IMG/VR virus record: IMGVR_UViG_3300037492_000170
Location: 1 to 64,000 of that record
Length of the DNA stretch: 64,000 nucleotides
Strand: one strand, 5' to 3'
From: a virus
Shown: piece by piece, positions 23,751 to 31,168 of the stretch
Numbering within the stretch: position 1 is the stretch's first letter
How the letters are laid out: the number at the start of each line of letters is the position of its first letter
Translations under genes and position numbers: made by a program
The notes under the pieces: generated by a model
Seen by the model: only the letters and a program-made list of their open reading frames with translations
Told to the model about the DNA's origin: nothing
Databases searched by the model: none

Positions 23751-23959
23751 TGTACCAAACACCACACAAATATAGATTCTATTGTGCAGAACATGAAGAC
23801 ACAAAGGCTATGACCATTAATGGAAAGCACTTCTGTGCAAAGTGTATGGAGGGGGCACTAACAAAACTTGGGATTCATGAGGTCAAGATGATAGATGATG
23901 GCCCGGATGACGACTACTTTGGAATTCAGATGTTTGATACATTAGGCGGGAACATATGA
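23750..23959 (+). CDS. Small zinc-binding hypothetical protein
   Basis: 69 aa. YCAEHEDTKA and FCAKCMEG could form one zinc site of the C-x-x-H/C-x-x-C type. The start overlaps the previous stop by one base. Function unknown. Confidence 0.55.
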   Translation: MYQTPHKYRFYCAEHEDTKAMTINGKHFCAKCMEGALTKLGIHEVKMIDDGPDDDYFGIQMFDTLGGNI

Positions 23960-24096
23960 ATCTAAATCAGCCAGTAATAGAAGCTATAACTGTCGATAAT
24001 ATATTTAGAAATGATGGAATAGTTATAGTATGGTTTCTGGTAATGGCTATTGTAACTACTACAATAGCACTATGGAGTTTATGGAGGAATAAATGA
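23956..24096 (+). CDS. Small membrane protein
   Basis: 46 aa with a single C-terminal membrane span (GIVIVWFLVMAIVTTTIALW) and a basic end. No family recognised. Confidence 0.5.
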   Translation: MNLNQPVIEAITVDNIFRNDGIVIVWFLVMAIVTTTIALWSLWRNK

Positions 24097-24335
24097 CACC
24101 TATATCCTGTAGCCTCTGTGGTCAACAACTCATAATGGGTATCGCTCACAACTGTCAAAAACAAACCCATGTTTTTGGTTGTTCCAAAGCAGGCGACGTT
24201 CCTGATAGACTTGATATAGTCCTTGAGTATCTGATAACACTAAACACTAAGGTAAATATTCTAACTGGTTATGTTGAGAAGTTACTTGATGATGCCTACA
24301 TAAGCACGAGTGTTGAGGAGGAAGACAATGAATGA
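24093..24335 (+). CDS. Small zinc-knuckle hypothetical protein
   Basis: 80 aa: CSLCGQQLIMGIAHNC at the start, then helices (RLDIVLEYLITLNTKVNILT). GGAGG upstream. The acidic end (VEEEDNE) carries the GAGGAGGAAG SD of the next gene. Confidence 0.55.
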   Translation: MTPISCSLCGQQLIMGIAHNCQKQTHVFGCSKAGDVPDRLDIVLEYLITLNTKVNILTGYVEKLLDDAYISTSVEEEDNE

Positions 24336-24669
24336 TGGATTGTTGTATATCTATGATGGACCGCCAGTAGTATCCGGGGACCCCTGCTGCAATAAATGTG
24401 GGGGGACCGAGTTCAGATGGGTCGGAGTATGCACAAAATGTTATGATAAAGAACTGGAAGTTGCAGGAGAAACGAAAGGCTCAAAATGGGAAGAGTTAAA
24501 GAAAATACTACCAACTAGGTTTCAGGAACTAAAGCAACAACAATGTTCATTGATGGAGGACAGGGAAACAAAAAACATACCCAATTTAATGTTGAGGACA
24601 GAAAACAGGGGAATGCGACGAATGCTAACAGAGATAATGCAAACTATGAGTGATATGGAGGAGAAGTGA
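24328..24669 (+). CDS. Zinc-knuckle plus 'WEELK' protein
   Basis: 113 aa from ATG at 24328. SGDPCCNKCGGTEFRWVG and CTKCYDK match the 23056 protein closely; after a short linker KWEELKKILPTRFQEL opens the coiled-coil part, ending MSDMEEK. A clear paralogue pair with 23056. Confidence 0.6.
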   Translation: MNDGLLYIYDGPPVVSGDPCCNKCGGTEFRWVGVCTKCYDKELEVAGETKGSKWEELKKILPTRFQELKQQQCSLMEDRETKNIPNLMLRTENRGMRRMLTEIMQTMSDMEEK

Positions 24670-24866
24670 CACCAGAAGAGATGTGGAAAGAAGCAAAAGA
24701 ACGAATTGGGTACAAGTCTAAGTGGGATGAATTGAAACAACGCATTGAGCAGGAGATGCTGGACCTATGTGATACTGCTGCGGATAAAACAGGGCGAGAA
24801 ATATGTGCAGAGCAGGAAGGAATGATGCGAATCCAGGAGATTATAAAAGAGTTGGAGAACAAATGA
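24666..24866 (+). CDS. Small helical cassette protein
   Basis: 66 aa from GTG: MTPEEMWKEAKER, then SKWDELKQRIEQEMLDL and IQEIIKELENK. All-helical member of the WEELK/ELEEK family. The previous stop overlaps its start. Confidence 0.55.
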   Translation: MTPEEMWKEAKERIGYKSKWDELKQRIEQEMLDLCDTAADKTGREICAEQEGMMRIQEIIKELENK

Positions 24867-25000
24867 CAGACTATACCTACTGCCCAGAACTGATACCAGA
24901 GACAATCAGCAAATGGTTGCGTGAAGAAGCAACTAACGAGGAATTAAGGGAAGCGATTGATGCACTTGAGGAGATTATGGAAAAGCTGGAGGAGAAATGA
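24863..25000 (+). CDS. Small helical cassette protein
   Basis: 45 aa from ATG at 24863: ISKWLREEATNEELREAI then LEEIMEKLEEK. The last codons (CTGGAGGAGAAATGA) are the shared junction that supplies SD and start for the next gene. Confidence 0.5.
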   Translation: MTDYTYCPELIPETISKWLREEATNEELREAIDALEEIMEKLEEK

Positions 25001-25167
25001 CACCTGAAAAAAGGTGGAACACTCTTAAAAACGTGCTCCTAAGTATGTCATCAGGAACTGAGCTGATTAGTGATAAAGATACACATTATACTGGCGACCA
25101 AAGGTGGGGATTTAATGAAGCACTTAGTCGTGTTGAGAGCATCATGGAAAAGCTGGAGGAGAAATGA
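24997..25167 (+). CDS. Small helical cassette protein
   Basis: 56 aa: MTPEKRWNTLKNVLLSM, a GDQRWGFNEALSRV helix, and SIMEKLEEK. Its 3' end is identical over 20 bases to that of the preceding gene, so this pair looks like a tandem cassette copy. Confidence 0.55.
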   Translation: MTPEKRWNTLKNVLLSMSSGTELISDKDTHYTGDQRWGFNEALSRVESIMEKLEEK

Positions 25168-25403
25168 CTGAGGGACATGAAGAATACCAAAAAGCCATAA
25201 GAGAAGTGTTAGCTCCCACACTCTATTATAAAAAGAGATGGTTAGAATTGAAGGTCCAGATTGACCACGAAATCTCTGAATCTGAGGGTGCCTTACTGGA
25301 AGGATATCAATACAATATCAGGGATGACTTCCCATTTGGAAAAGTAGTCCAAGGAACCTTACGAAAAGTGCTGCATATAATGGAAGAACTGGAGAAATCA
25401 TGA
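25164..25403 (+). CDS. Small helical cassette protein
   Basis: 79 aa: a KRWLELKVQIDHEISESEG segment and VLHIMEELEKS. Member of the same family, with a longer N-terminal helix (HEEYQKAIREVLAP). Confidence 0.55.
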   Translation: MTEGHEEYQKAIREVLAPTLYYKKRWLELKVQIDHEISESEGALLEGYQYNIRDDFPFGKVVQGTLRKVLHIMEELEKS

Positions 25404-25612
25404 CATCGAAAGCATACGTGCCGGGTGAAGATAAATTTTACATTGTGAGTGCAAAATCATGTCCCCAGTGTAAAAAAACAATGCTAATTTACTCGGGTTG
25501 TGCTTGCAAAGATACTAAATGGGAAGAATTAAAAAAATGGGTTGAGTGTTATACTTATCACGTGCCACAGCCTTTCATTCTGAGCAAGATGCGGGAGATA
25601 GAAGAAAAATGA
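25400..25612 (+). CDS. Zinc-knuckle plus 'WEELK' protein
   Basis: 70 aa: CPQCKKTMLIYSGCAC (likely zinc site) then KWEELKKWVECY and MREIEEK. A compact form of the 23056/24328 plan. Its stop overlaps the HNH start. Confidence 0.55.
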   Translation: MTSKAYVPGEDKFYIVSAKSCPQCKKTMLIYSGCACKDTKWEELKKWVECYTYHVPQPFILSKMREIEEK

Positions 25613-26232
25613 TTGATTTGATAGGGCAGAGATTTGGACGGTGGACTGTACAGGAATTTGCTGGTAAGAGTAAGTCTAATAATTCTTTATGGAATTGCAT
25701 CTGTGATTGTGGAAATATTAAAAGAGTTAACAGTTGCCTTTTAAAAAACGGTCGTTCAAAGTCTTGCGGCTGTTTTAATAAGGAACGTGCTGTTGAAACA
25801 AATACTACACATGGCTTCTCTAGGAGCACTGAATATTACAGTTGGCAGACTATGATACAAAGATGCTATAACCCTAATAATAAGGGCTATAAAAACTATG
25901 GTGGTAGGGGTATCAAGGTTTGTGCTAGATGGCTAGAATCTTTTGAAAACTTCTACGAAGATATGGGAGATTGTCCCAAAGGTCTAACATTAGATCGTAA
26001 GGATAATGACGGTGATTATACATCTGAGAATTGTAGATGGGCAACCAAGGAAGAGCAGCAGAATAACACAAGAATTAATGTTTGGATTACTTATGTCGGG
26101 GAAACTAAAACAAGAACGCAATGGGAGAGATCCTTGGGTATGAGACCAGGACTTTTGAACAATCGGTTAAATAAGGATGGCTGGTCTATTGAGAAAGCAT
26201 TAACTACATCTGTAAGGAGATATAAGAAATGA
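25609..26232 (+). CDS. HNH homing endonuclease (copy 4 of 8)
   Basis: 207 aa, canonical plan: DLIGQRFGRWTVQEFAG with CDCG/SCGC, core with LDRKDNDGDYTSENCRW, end KTRTQWERSLGM and TSVRRYKK. It starts within the last codons of the WEELK gene and ends with an overlap with the 26229 gene, for which GTAAGGAG in its 3' end is the SD. It therefore interrupts nothing in the operon. Confidence 0.9.
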   Translation: MIDLIGQRFGRWTVQEFAGKSKSNNSLWNCICDCGNIKRVNSCLLKNGRSKSCGCFNKERAVETNTTHGFSRSTEYYSWQTMIQRCYNPNNKGYKNYGGRGIKVCARWLESFENFYEDMGDCPKGLTLDRKDNDGDYTSENCRWATKEEQQNNTRINVWITYVGETKTRTQWERSLGMRPGLLNNRLNKDGWSIEKALTTSVRRYKK

Positions 26233-26417
26233 GGTGCTCCTGTCATACTGAAGACGCATTTCGTGCCCTCCTAGGCGACAAGGTGCGATCAAATCGTGAT
26301 GCGATGCTCTCTACACTTACCACTGTGGATGATTGTGATATCTACCTACACGGACTTATACGTGGTGAGATAACAGCGTTTGAAAACGTGTTAGAGATGT
26401 TAAGGGAGGAAATATGA
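26229..26417 (+). CDS. Small hypothetical protein
   Basis: 62 aa: MRCSCHTEDAFRALL and a helical end (GEITAFENVLEMLREEI). AGGAG upstream within the HNH gene. The ending is reminiscent of the cassette family (GGGAGGAAATATGA junction). Confidence 0.5.
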   Translation: MRCSCHTEDAFRALLGDKVRSNRDAMLSTLTTVDDCDIYLHGLIRGEITAFENVLEMLREEI

Positions 26418-26458
26418 ATGATCCCGCCGCTATTATGGCAGCCTTGGAGAAAAGATGA
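26414..26458 (+). pseudogene. 5' fragment of a disrupted cassette gene
   Basis: 14-codon reading frame MNDPAAIMAALEKR. The first nine residues equal those of the intact gene at 26957, and the DNA GATCCCGCCGCTATTATGGC is identical at both sites. Together with the 26937 remnant it looks like one copy of that gene split by the 26455 gene. Confidence 0.5.
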
Positions 26459-26934
26459 CATTTATAGGTAGAAATGTAAAAATAGATGGTGATTTTTATA
26501 AAGTAATTACAACTATCCCAATGCACAGTTCTGGATTTCCAGCAGCATTTATATGTATGCCAAACCATGATGAACAAATTGTAATCAAAAAGTCTGATGT
26601 GTGGGAATTTTGGAAGAAAGATTTGCGTCTTGGTTGGGAACGATGGGAAATGTGGGAATTAGAGATGGAACGAACTTGCCAGTATTGTTGTTTTTGGTAT
26701 CCTGCAACAGAGGAAGGTGGCTATTCCCGAGGTGCATGTAAACTATCATATAATAATACCTGGAAAGATTATAAACCACGTTTCTATGTCGAGTGTGATG
26801 AGGTGGTAGATTCACACATTAAATTTAGAAGGCGAATGAAAGAAAGGATGAAAACCATGACCTATAATCAATGGCGTAATAACGTGCTTAGGTCAATGGC
26901 CAAAGAAAGGATGAAAACATTGAAGGAGAAATGA
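26455..26934 (+). CDS. Hypothetical cysteine-containing protein
   Basis: 159 aa. N-terminal beta part (RNVKIDGDFYKVITTIPM), a tryptophan-rich centre (WEFWKKDLRLGWERWEMW), a CQYCCFWYP knuckle and a basic helical end with two similar KERMKT segments. It is flanked by fragments of a cassette gene, which suggests it was inserted. No family recognised. Confidence 0.55.
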   Translation: MTFIGRNVKIDGDFYKVITTIPMHSSGFPAAFICMPNHDEQIVIKKSDVWEFWKKDLRLGWERWEMWELEMERTCQYCCFWYPATEEGGYSRGACKLSYNNTWKDYKPRFYVECDEVVDSHIKFRRRMKERMKTMTYNQWRNNVLRSMAKERMKTLKEK

Positions 26935-26936
26935 AA

Positions 26937-26960
26937 ATGGAAGAACTGGAGGAGAAATGA
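26937..26960 (+). pseudogene. 3' fragment of a disrupted cassette gene
   Basis: ATG-GAAGAACTGGAGGAG-AAA-TGA, encoding only MEELEEK. It is identical to the 3' end of the intact 26957 gene (27101-27124) and still provides SD and start overlap for that gene. It is probably the remaining end of the copy that begins at 26414. Confidence 0.45.
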
Positions 26961-27124
26961 ACGATCCCGCCGCTATTATGGCAGTCTCAGAGATGAGAAA
27001 GTTGATGAGGATGTGGGAAGAGTTGAAAACATGGTTAAAGAAACATCCTAATCAGATTCATTATATGGGGGCAGCCACAATCGAAAGCGTTGTTAAGAAA
27101 ATGGAAGAACTGGAGGAGAAATGA
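26957..27124 (+). CDS. Small helical cassette protein
   Basis: 55 aa: MNDPAAIMAVSEMRKLM, MWEELKTWLKKHPNQIHY, IESVVKKMEELEEK. Full-length version of the split copy just upstream. Uses the CTGGAGGAGAAATGA junction at both ends. Confidence 0.6.
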   Translation: MNDPAAIMAVSEMRKLMRMWEELKTWLKKHPNQIHYMGAATIESVVKKMEELEEK

Positions 27125-27360
27125 CTAAAGCAAGCTGTGATGGTTCAAAATCAGATTGTAACAAAGCAATTAAAGAAATTCTTAAATTAGAGAATAGATG
27201 GGAAGAGTTAAAACGATATGTAGGAATCTCCAAACTAGAGGACTTGCAGCAAAATGGTAAAATAGATCCAAATACTTACCTGACCTGCGATGCAGATTGG
27301 GGATTTGACATGGGGATGATTTGGATTAGGGACTTCATGGCTGAACTGGAGAGTAAATGA
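27121..27360 (+). CDS. Small helical cassette protein
   Basis: 79 aa: NRWEELKRYVGISKLEDLQQ and DFMAELESK. An N-terminal Ser/Cys segment (CDGSKSDCNKA) distinguishes it from its relatives. Confidence 0.55.
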   Translation: MTKASCDGSKSDCNKAIKEILKLENRWEELKRYVGISKLEDLQQNGKIDPNTYLTCDADWGFDMGMIWIRDFMAELESK

Positions 27361-27587
27361 CTTTCCGACAAGCGATGAAAGACGTTGCTGATGGCTACTA
27401 TGTTAATAGAGGGAATAAGATAGTAGGTCAGCTCAGGTCGTGCTCCACTGATCAACGCATTTACGTTTTTAGAAGTACGGAAGAGATAGAAAGGAACCTA
27501 TTTGTTTCTGAGTACATACCGTCCTTGGAGGATATGAAAGCTAAGGACTGGACTGCGTTTGAGGGGGATTCAAATGAAATTTACTAG
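27357..27587 (+). CDS. Small protein with Tad2/DUF2829-like layout
   Basis: 76 aa: MTFRQAMKDVADGYYVNR, a beta region, then YIPSLEDMKAKDWTAFEG. The opening helix plus 'G-x-x-V-x-R' and the closing 'S-x-E-D-x-x-A-x-D-W' fit the outline of DUF2829 (Tad2-type, signalling-nucleotide binding). The central conserved residues are not all present. Confidence 0.45.
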   Translation: MTFRQAMKDVADGYYVNRGNKIVGQLRSCSTDQRIYVFRSTEEIERNLFVSEYIPSLEDMKAKDWTAFEGDSNEIY

Positions 27588-27780
27588 CTCAAAAATACAA
27601 CGAATACTTAAGAACAAAGGGCGTATCGCTAAACTGGCGTGGGGAGATGCCCAATGGTTAAGTGCTACTGATACTGGAGTATTACAACACTACATGCTTA
27701 GAGGAAGCACTGTTTACTATGAGAAATATGCTCTAACGCTTGACGAAATCTTTTTGGATTACTGGGAGGAATTAAAATGA
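27574..27780 (+). CDS. Small protein with Tad2/DUF2829-like layout
   Basis: 68 aa from ATG at 27574 with GAGGGGG upstream. IQRILKNKGRIAKLAWGD, LSATDTGVLQHY and LTLDEIFLDYWEELK follow the same order as the 27357 and 19801 proteins. It ends with EELK, whose codons supply the next SD. Confidence 0.45.
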   Translation: MKFTSSKIQRILKNKGRIAKLAWGDAQWLSATDTGVLQHYMLRGSTVYYEKYALTLDEIFLDYWEELK

Positions 27781-28052
27781 AATTTGCAGAACTCATACCG
27801 GGGCTACTAAAAGGAAAAGACTATACATTCACCGATAAGGGGAAGGATGACGTTCATTATTATATCACTATAGCTTCCCCTGTTAATCATGAAAACGAAT
27901 GTTTGTGCATAGTATATTTTGATGAGGTGGATGAGGAGGGGGAGATTGACCCAGTACCTTATGAGATAGAGAGACTTGATTTTACAACCAACCTGTGGCG
28001 CGAAGTCGTTGACGGGGACTACTATAATGATCAGGACCCTTTACATGATTGA
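27777..28052 (+). CDS. Small acidic hypothetical protein
   Basis: 91 aa: MKFAELIPGLLKGKDYTF, a beta hairpin, an acidic loop (DEVDEEGEIDP) and RLDFTTNLWREVVDGDYY. The N-terminus and the order of elements resemble its Tad2-like neighbours. Its stop lies inside the HNH start. Confidence 0.5.
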   Translation: MKFAELIPGLLKGKDYTFTDKGKDDVHYYITIASPVNHENECLCIVYFDEVDEEGEIDPVPYEIERLDFTTNLWREVVDGDYYNDQDPLHD

Positions 28053-28881
28053 TTTAACTGGGCAGAAATTTGGTAGGCTAAATGTACAAAGTTTTGCCGG
28101 AGCACAAAAGAAGCACTTCTATTGGAACTGTGTTTGTGACTGTGGTAACACCAAGAGAGTTGGTGGTGGTAATTTAAAAAGTGGGCATACTAAATCTTGT
28201 GGTTGTGTTCGTGACGAGCTAATTACTAGGGTGAATTCTAATAAGCAGATGCTTGATCTAATCGGTCGGAGGTTTGGAAGATTAATGGTACAGGAGTTTG
28301 TAGGAAAAGATAAGCACAAACAACCTACTTGGCGCTGTATCTGTGATTGTGGGGCTACTACAGAAGTCTCTAGTAGTAACTTAAAAGGGGGAAGGACTCA
28401 ATCTTGTGGATGCTATAATAAGGAAGTGGCAAGTTTACGGAGCACCACACATGGTCAAACTAAGGGTGGTAATAAATCTAAAACGTACAAGACTTGGGCG
28501 GATATTAAAAGCCGATGTTATGATGTAAATCATCCACGTTATGAAGACTATGGAGGTCGTGGCATTAAGGTATACCTCCCTTGGCACAAATTCGAGAATT
28601 TTTACAAGGACGTTGGGGACATACCTGAAGGTATGACCTTTGATAGAATTGATAATGATGGTAATTATGAGCCGGGAAACTGGAGATTTGCTACATATAT
28701 AGAACAAAATAACAATAGAAGAGATAATGTTTGGAAGGAATATAAAGGTGAGCGGAAAACTATAGCACAATGGTCAAGAGACTTGGGCATAAATCAGCAG
28801 ACTCTAAGGAATAGGTTGGGCTATCTTGAATGGTCTATTGAAAGAGCCTTTACAACACCAGTAAGAAAAAGGAGGAAATAA
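28045..28881 (+). CDS. HNH homing endonuclease (copy 5 of 8) with duplicated N-terminal ribbon
   Basis: 278 aa. Two complete N-terminal ribbons lie in tandem: DLTGQKFGRLNVQSFAG ... CDCGN ... SCGC (1-60) and DLIGRRFGRLMVQEFVG ... CDCGA ... SCGC (about 72-135). The core is FDRIDNDGNYEPGNWRF, with CRW replaced by WRF as in the 46543 copy (GNWRL). The end is KTIAQWSRDLGI and TTPVRKRRK, whose codons contain AAGGAGG for the next gene. Confidence 0.88.
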   Translation: MIDLTGQKFGRLNVQSFAGAQKKHFYWNCVCDCGNTKRVGGGNLKSGHTKSCGCVRDELITRVNSNKQMLDLIGRRFGRLMVQEFVGKDKHKQPTWRCICDCGATTEVSSSNLKGGRTQSCGCYNKEVASLRSTTHGQTKGGNKSKTYKTWADIKSRCYDVNHPRYEDYGGRGIKVYLPWHKFENFYKDVGDIPEGMTFDRIDNDGNYEPGNWRFATYIEQNNNRRDNVWKEYKGERKTIAQWSRDLGINQQTLRNRLGYLEWSIERAFTTPVRKRRK

Positions 28882-29166
28882 ATGACTAACATACAGTACC
28901 CAAAACTTGATGAAAACGTGCAGTTAAACCCACCGTTTTCCAGACCCGAATTTACCTGGACACAGACTACAACAACACCTGAGTACGAGAACGAGCCCAT
29001 TTATCTTATTGAGAATGGCTCAGAGAAATACTTGTACGATGACATAATGGCTTGTCTAAAAGATATGATAGACCTTGGTGAGCCTGTGCAGGTTTACAGA
29101 TGGGACCCAACACATCAACGGTATAGTCATTATGTAGTTATCGAACAACCGGAGGAGAGCAAATGA
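28882..29166 (+). CDS. Hypothetical protein
   Basis: 94 aa. Proline- and threonine-rich N-terminus (FSRPEFTWTQTTTTPEYENE), then a short alpha/beta part. The end (GAGGAGAGCAAATGA) is the cassette junction. Confidence 0.55.
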   Translation: MTNIQYPKLDENVQLNPPFSRPEFTWTQTTTTPEYENEPIYLIENGSEKYLYDDIMACLKDMIDLGEPVQVYRWDPTHQRYSHYVVIEQPEESK

Positions 29167-29327
29167 CACCGGAATATCAATTATCAGTATTAAAGGAATA
29201 TCTAAATAGGGAGATAGCTAAATCTTTGGAGCACGATTTTGAATTAGGAGCAAATGAGTATAAAGCCACTATACTTGGAGCAGTCTTGAATGTAATGAAG
29301 CAATTGGAGGTGTGTAATGAAGATTGA
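29163..29327 (+). CDS. Small helical cassette protein
   Basis: 54 aa: MTPEYQLSVLKEYLNREIA, an ANEYKATILGAVLNVMKQLE helix and an altered end (VCNED). Family member whose last codons overlap the 29317 gene by 11 nt. Confidence 0.5.
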   Translation: MTPEYQLSVLKEYLNREIAKSLEHDFELGANEYKATILGAVLNVMKQLEVCNED

Positions 29328-30090
29328 ACAGGCGCTAGAGCATTATAGGAAGGGATGTAATATTCGTATCCCATTGGATTTCATAGTTGATGGATGGCTC
29401 ACATTCAAGTCTGGGGATGAAGTATCAGTTTTGCCCATCCATATTAATTCTAATAGATGGGAAGCCTATGGTCTACAGGGGTGGACCCCAACACCTATAT
29501 TCACACCAGAAGATTATAACCCGAGTCCCACTGAATCTGTTAAATATGAGACAATGGGTGATGTAATAGATAAAGTCTTTAAGATACTGTTCAGTGACAT
29601 ACGCGGGGTTTTAAATAAGATGCCAAGTTCTCCGAGCGTTGAGTATATAGCTAAGGAACTACAAGAGATATGGGGTCTAGTCTATGTGGATATACCCAAG
29701 GCAGTAATCAAGCGAATTGAAGAGGTAAGAAAAGAAGAAAGAGCAAACGGAGGTGGCAGAATGATATCAGAAAAGAAGGAGATGTCGCCTCTGGAATATC
29801 TGAGGTGGCAAGTAGAAAACTGTAGGGATGCAACTCCTAATGCAGAAAGGAAGGAAGCATACAGAAAAGTATTGCGCCTAATGGATTGTACTGGATCTTA
29901 CGATGACAACCCACATCTTAAATTTGCTACAGAGTCCCTTGTCTACTCAATCGAGGAGATAGTGGACATACATACAACTGAAATATTCGCACTTGAGGGT
30001 CGGGTAAACAAACTTGAGGACAAGATTAAAATTCAGAATATGGCGAAGGAAATGCTGGAAAGGATTAAAATACTGGAGGAGAGCAAATGA
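29317..30090 (+). CDS. Tad2-like domain fused to helical C-terminal region
   Basis: 257 aa. Residues 1-70 (MKIEQALEHYRKGCNIRIPL ... GWTPTPIFTPEDYN) have the DUF2829-like outline. Residues 80-257 are helical, with IKRIEEVRKEERAN, MSPLEYLRWQVENC and a coiled coil ending MLERIKILEESK, like the cassette proteins. An internal ATG near 29761 (MISEKKEMSPLEYLRWQ) with GGAGGTGG upstream could allow a separate shorter product, so two former genes may be fused here. Confidence 0.5.
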   Translation: MKIEQALEHYRKGCNIRIPLDFIVDGWLTFKSGDEVSVLPIHINSNRWEAYGLQGWTPTPIFTPEDYNPSPTESVKYETMGDVIDKVFKILFSDIRGVLNKMPSSPSVEYIAKELQEIWGLVYVDIPKAVIKRIEEVRKEERANGGGRMISEKKEMSPLEYLRWQVENCRDATPNAERKEAYRKVLRLMDCTGSYDDNPHLKFATESLVYSIEEIVDIHTTEIFALEGRVNKLEDKIKIQNMAKEMLERIKILEESK

Positions 30091-30383
30091 AAACATGTAA
30101 TAGTTGCCTACATTGGAGACAGAGCCCAGAGCTACACTGCCCCCCACTCAAAGGGGCATGTATGAAACTTCTAGAACATAATGGGCATAAACTTCGTGTA
30201 CACTCTACGGATTTCTGTTCTCAGCACATCTTGGTTGAAGAGTGTCATAAAGAGCCGGAGCACGGAGATCATACTAACTTATGGGCATCAATGTTTGAAT
30301 TACAAAACAAGGTACAGGACCTGGGTTTGAAGATAGATGTTCATTCAATAGACGAGAGTAGGCACCTACGGAGACCAATATGA
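30087..30383 (+). CDS. Small Cys/His-rich protein
   Basis: 98 aa: CNSCLHWRQSPELHCPPLKGAC and a CSQHILVEECH segment could bind zinc. The C-terminal half is helical. It starts at the cassette junction GGAGGAGAGCAAATGA. Partly similar at the start to the CKTCRFG proteins. Confidence 0.55.
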   Translation: MKTCNSCLHWRQSPELHCPPLKGACMKLLEHNGHKLRVHSTDFCSQHILVEECHKEPEHGDHTNLWASMFELQNKVQDLGLKIDVHSIDESRHLRRPI

Positions 30384-30577
30384 ATAATCCAGACAGTCCG
30401 TTTAGTGTGGCACTACAACTTCTTACACTTATGATGATAGTAGGTATTTTTATAGTCCTCGTCAACTTCACACGCAGCCCGGTTTTAATTACAACGATAT
30501 CGGAAGCTGATGAGATAGTCCAGATTGAACGATTGGAGAGAGAAGTCCAAGCTCTCAAAAGGCGGATAGGTCAATGA
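30380..30577 (+). CDS. Small membrane protein with coiled coil
   Basis: 65 aa with one span (VALQLLTLMMIVGIFIVLV) then a coiled coil (ADEIVQIERLEREVQALKRR). No family recognised. First of five small membrane genes in a row. Confidence 0.5.
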   Translation: MNNPDSPFSVALQLLTLMMIVGIFIVLVNFTRSPVLITTISEADEIVQIERLEREVQALKRRIGQ

Positions 30578-30681
30578 TAGATTTATTAGAAACAATGTTT
30601 TATTTGTCTTTTCTTATAGGGTTTATGTTCGGCGGGATGGAACTTTACCTTATCCATGACAAAAGCAGGTGGGAGAAATAA
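30574..30681 (+). CDS. Membrane micropeptide
   Basis: 35 aa with one span (MFYLSFLIGFMFGGMELYL) and a charged end. Start overlaps the previous stop (ATGA). GGCGGATAGG upstream. Confidence 0.45.
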   Translation: MIDLLETMFYLSFLIGFMFGGMELYLIHDKSRWEK

Positions 30682-30682
30682 A

Positions 30683-30790
30683 ATGAGCCAAGACCTCATT
30701 GAAGCCGCAGGTGCCATATCTATGCTTGTTATTGCCGTTGCTATAGCATCGGTGTTATTCAGTCTGGCATATTACATAATCGGGAGGTAA
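30683..30790 (+). CDS. Membrane micropeptide
   Basis: 35 aa with one span (AISMLVIAVAIASVLFSLAY) and a terminal GR. GGGAG at 30671-30675 is the likely SD. Ends with GGGAGG, which serves the next gene. Confidence 0.45.
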   Translation: MSQDLIEAAGAISMLVIAVAIASVLFSLAYYIIGR

Positions 30791-30791
30791 A

Positions 30792-30908
30792 ATGCTAATA
30801 GATATAATTCTAGTGATTACAGCACTTATTGGTTTCACAGCACTGCTTGTTTGCTGGGGGATATTATTTCTGGTTGGAAAGATAGTGTATGAGGAGTACT
30901 TTAAATGA
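30792..30908 (+). CDS. Membrane micropeptide
   Basis: 38 aa with one long span (IILVITALIGFTALLVCWGI) and a KIVYEEYFK tail. The GGGAGG SD is provided by the previous gene. Confidence 0.45.
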   Translation: MLIDIILVITALIGFTALLVCWGILFLVGKIVYEEYFK

Positions 30909-31153
30909 CACCTGAAATAACATGCAAAACGTGTAGATTTGGAACTCCCGCTGTTGGCAGTAGCAATGAAACAGTATGTCATCGTAGGAGTTCCACCAGA
31001 TATACTTTCATGTATAATCATTGGTGTGCAGAGGGCGAATGGAAGACGTATGACGAGTGGACCTCCTGGTATGATATCATGGATATGGAAGAAGCAGTTA
31101 CAAAAGAACTGAAACGTGATTGGAGAGGTCAAGGAGAACCGCTCGATGATTAA
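30905..31153 (+). CDS. Small 'CKTCRFG' cysteine protein
   Basis: 82 aa: CKTCRFGTPAVG, a VCHRR and WCAEGEWKTYDEWTSWYDI. Paralogue of the 19399 protein with a longer basic C-terminus. Like that gene it lies close to a member of the MNVIWAI pair, though in the opposite order. Confidence 0.6.
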   Translation: MTPEITCKTCRFGTPAVGSSNETVCHRRSSTRYTFMYNHWCAEGEWKTYDEWTSWYDIMDMEEAVTKELKRDWRGQGEPLDD

Positions 31154-31168
31154 TTTAGGAGGCAGAAA

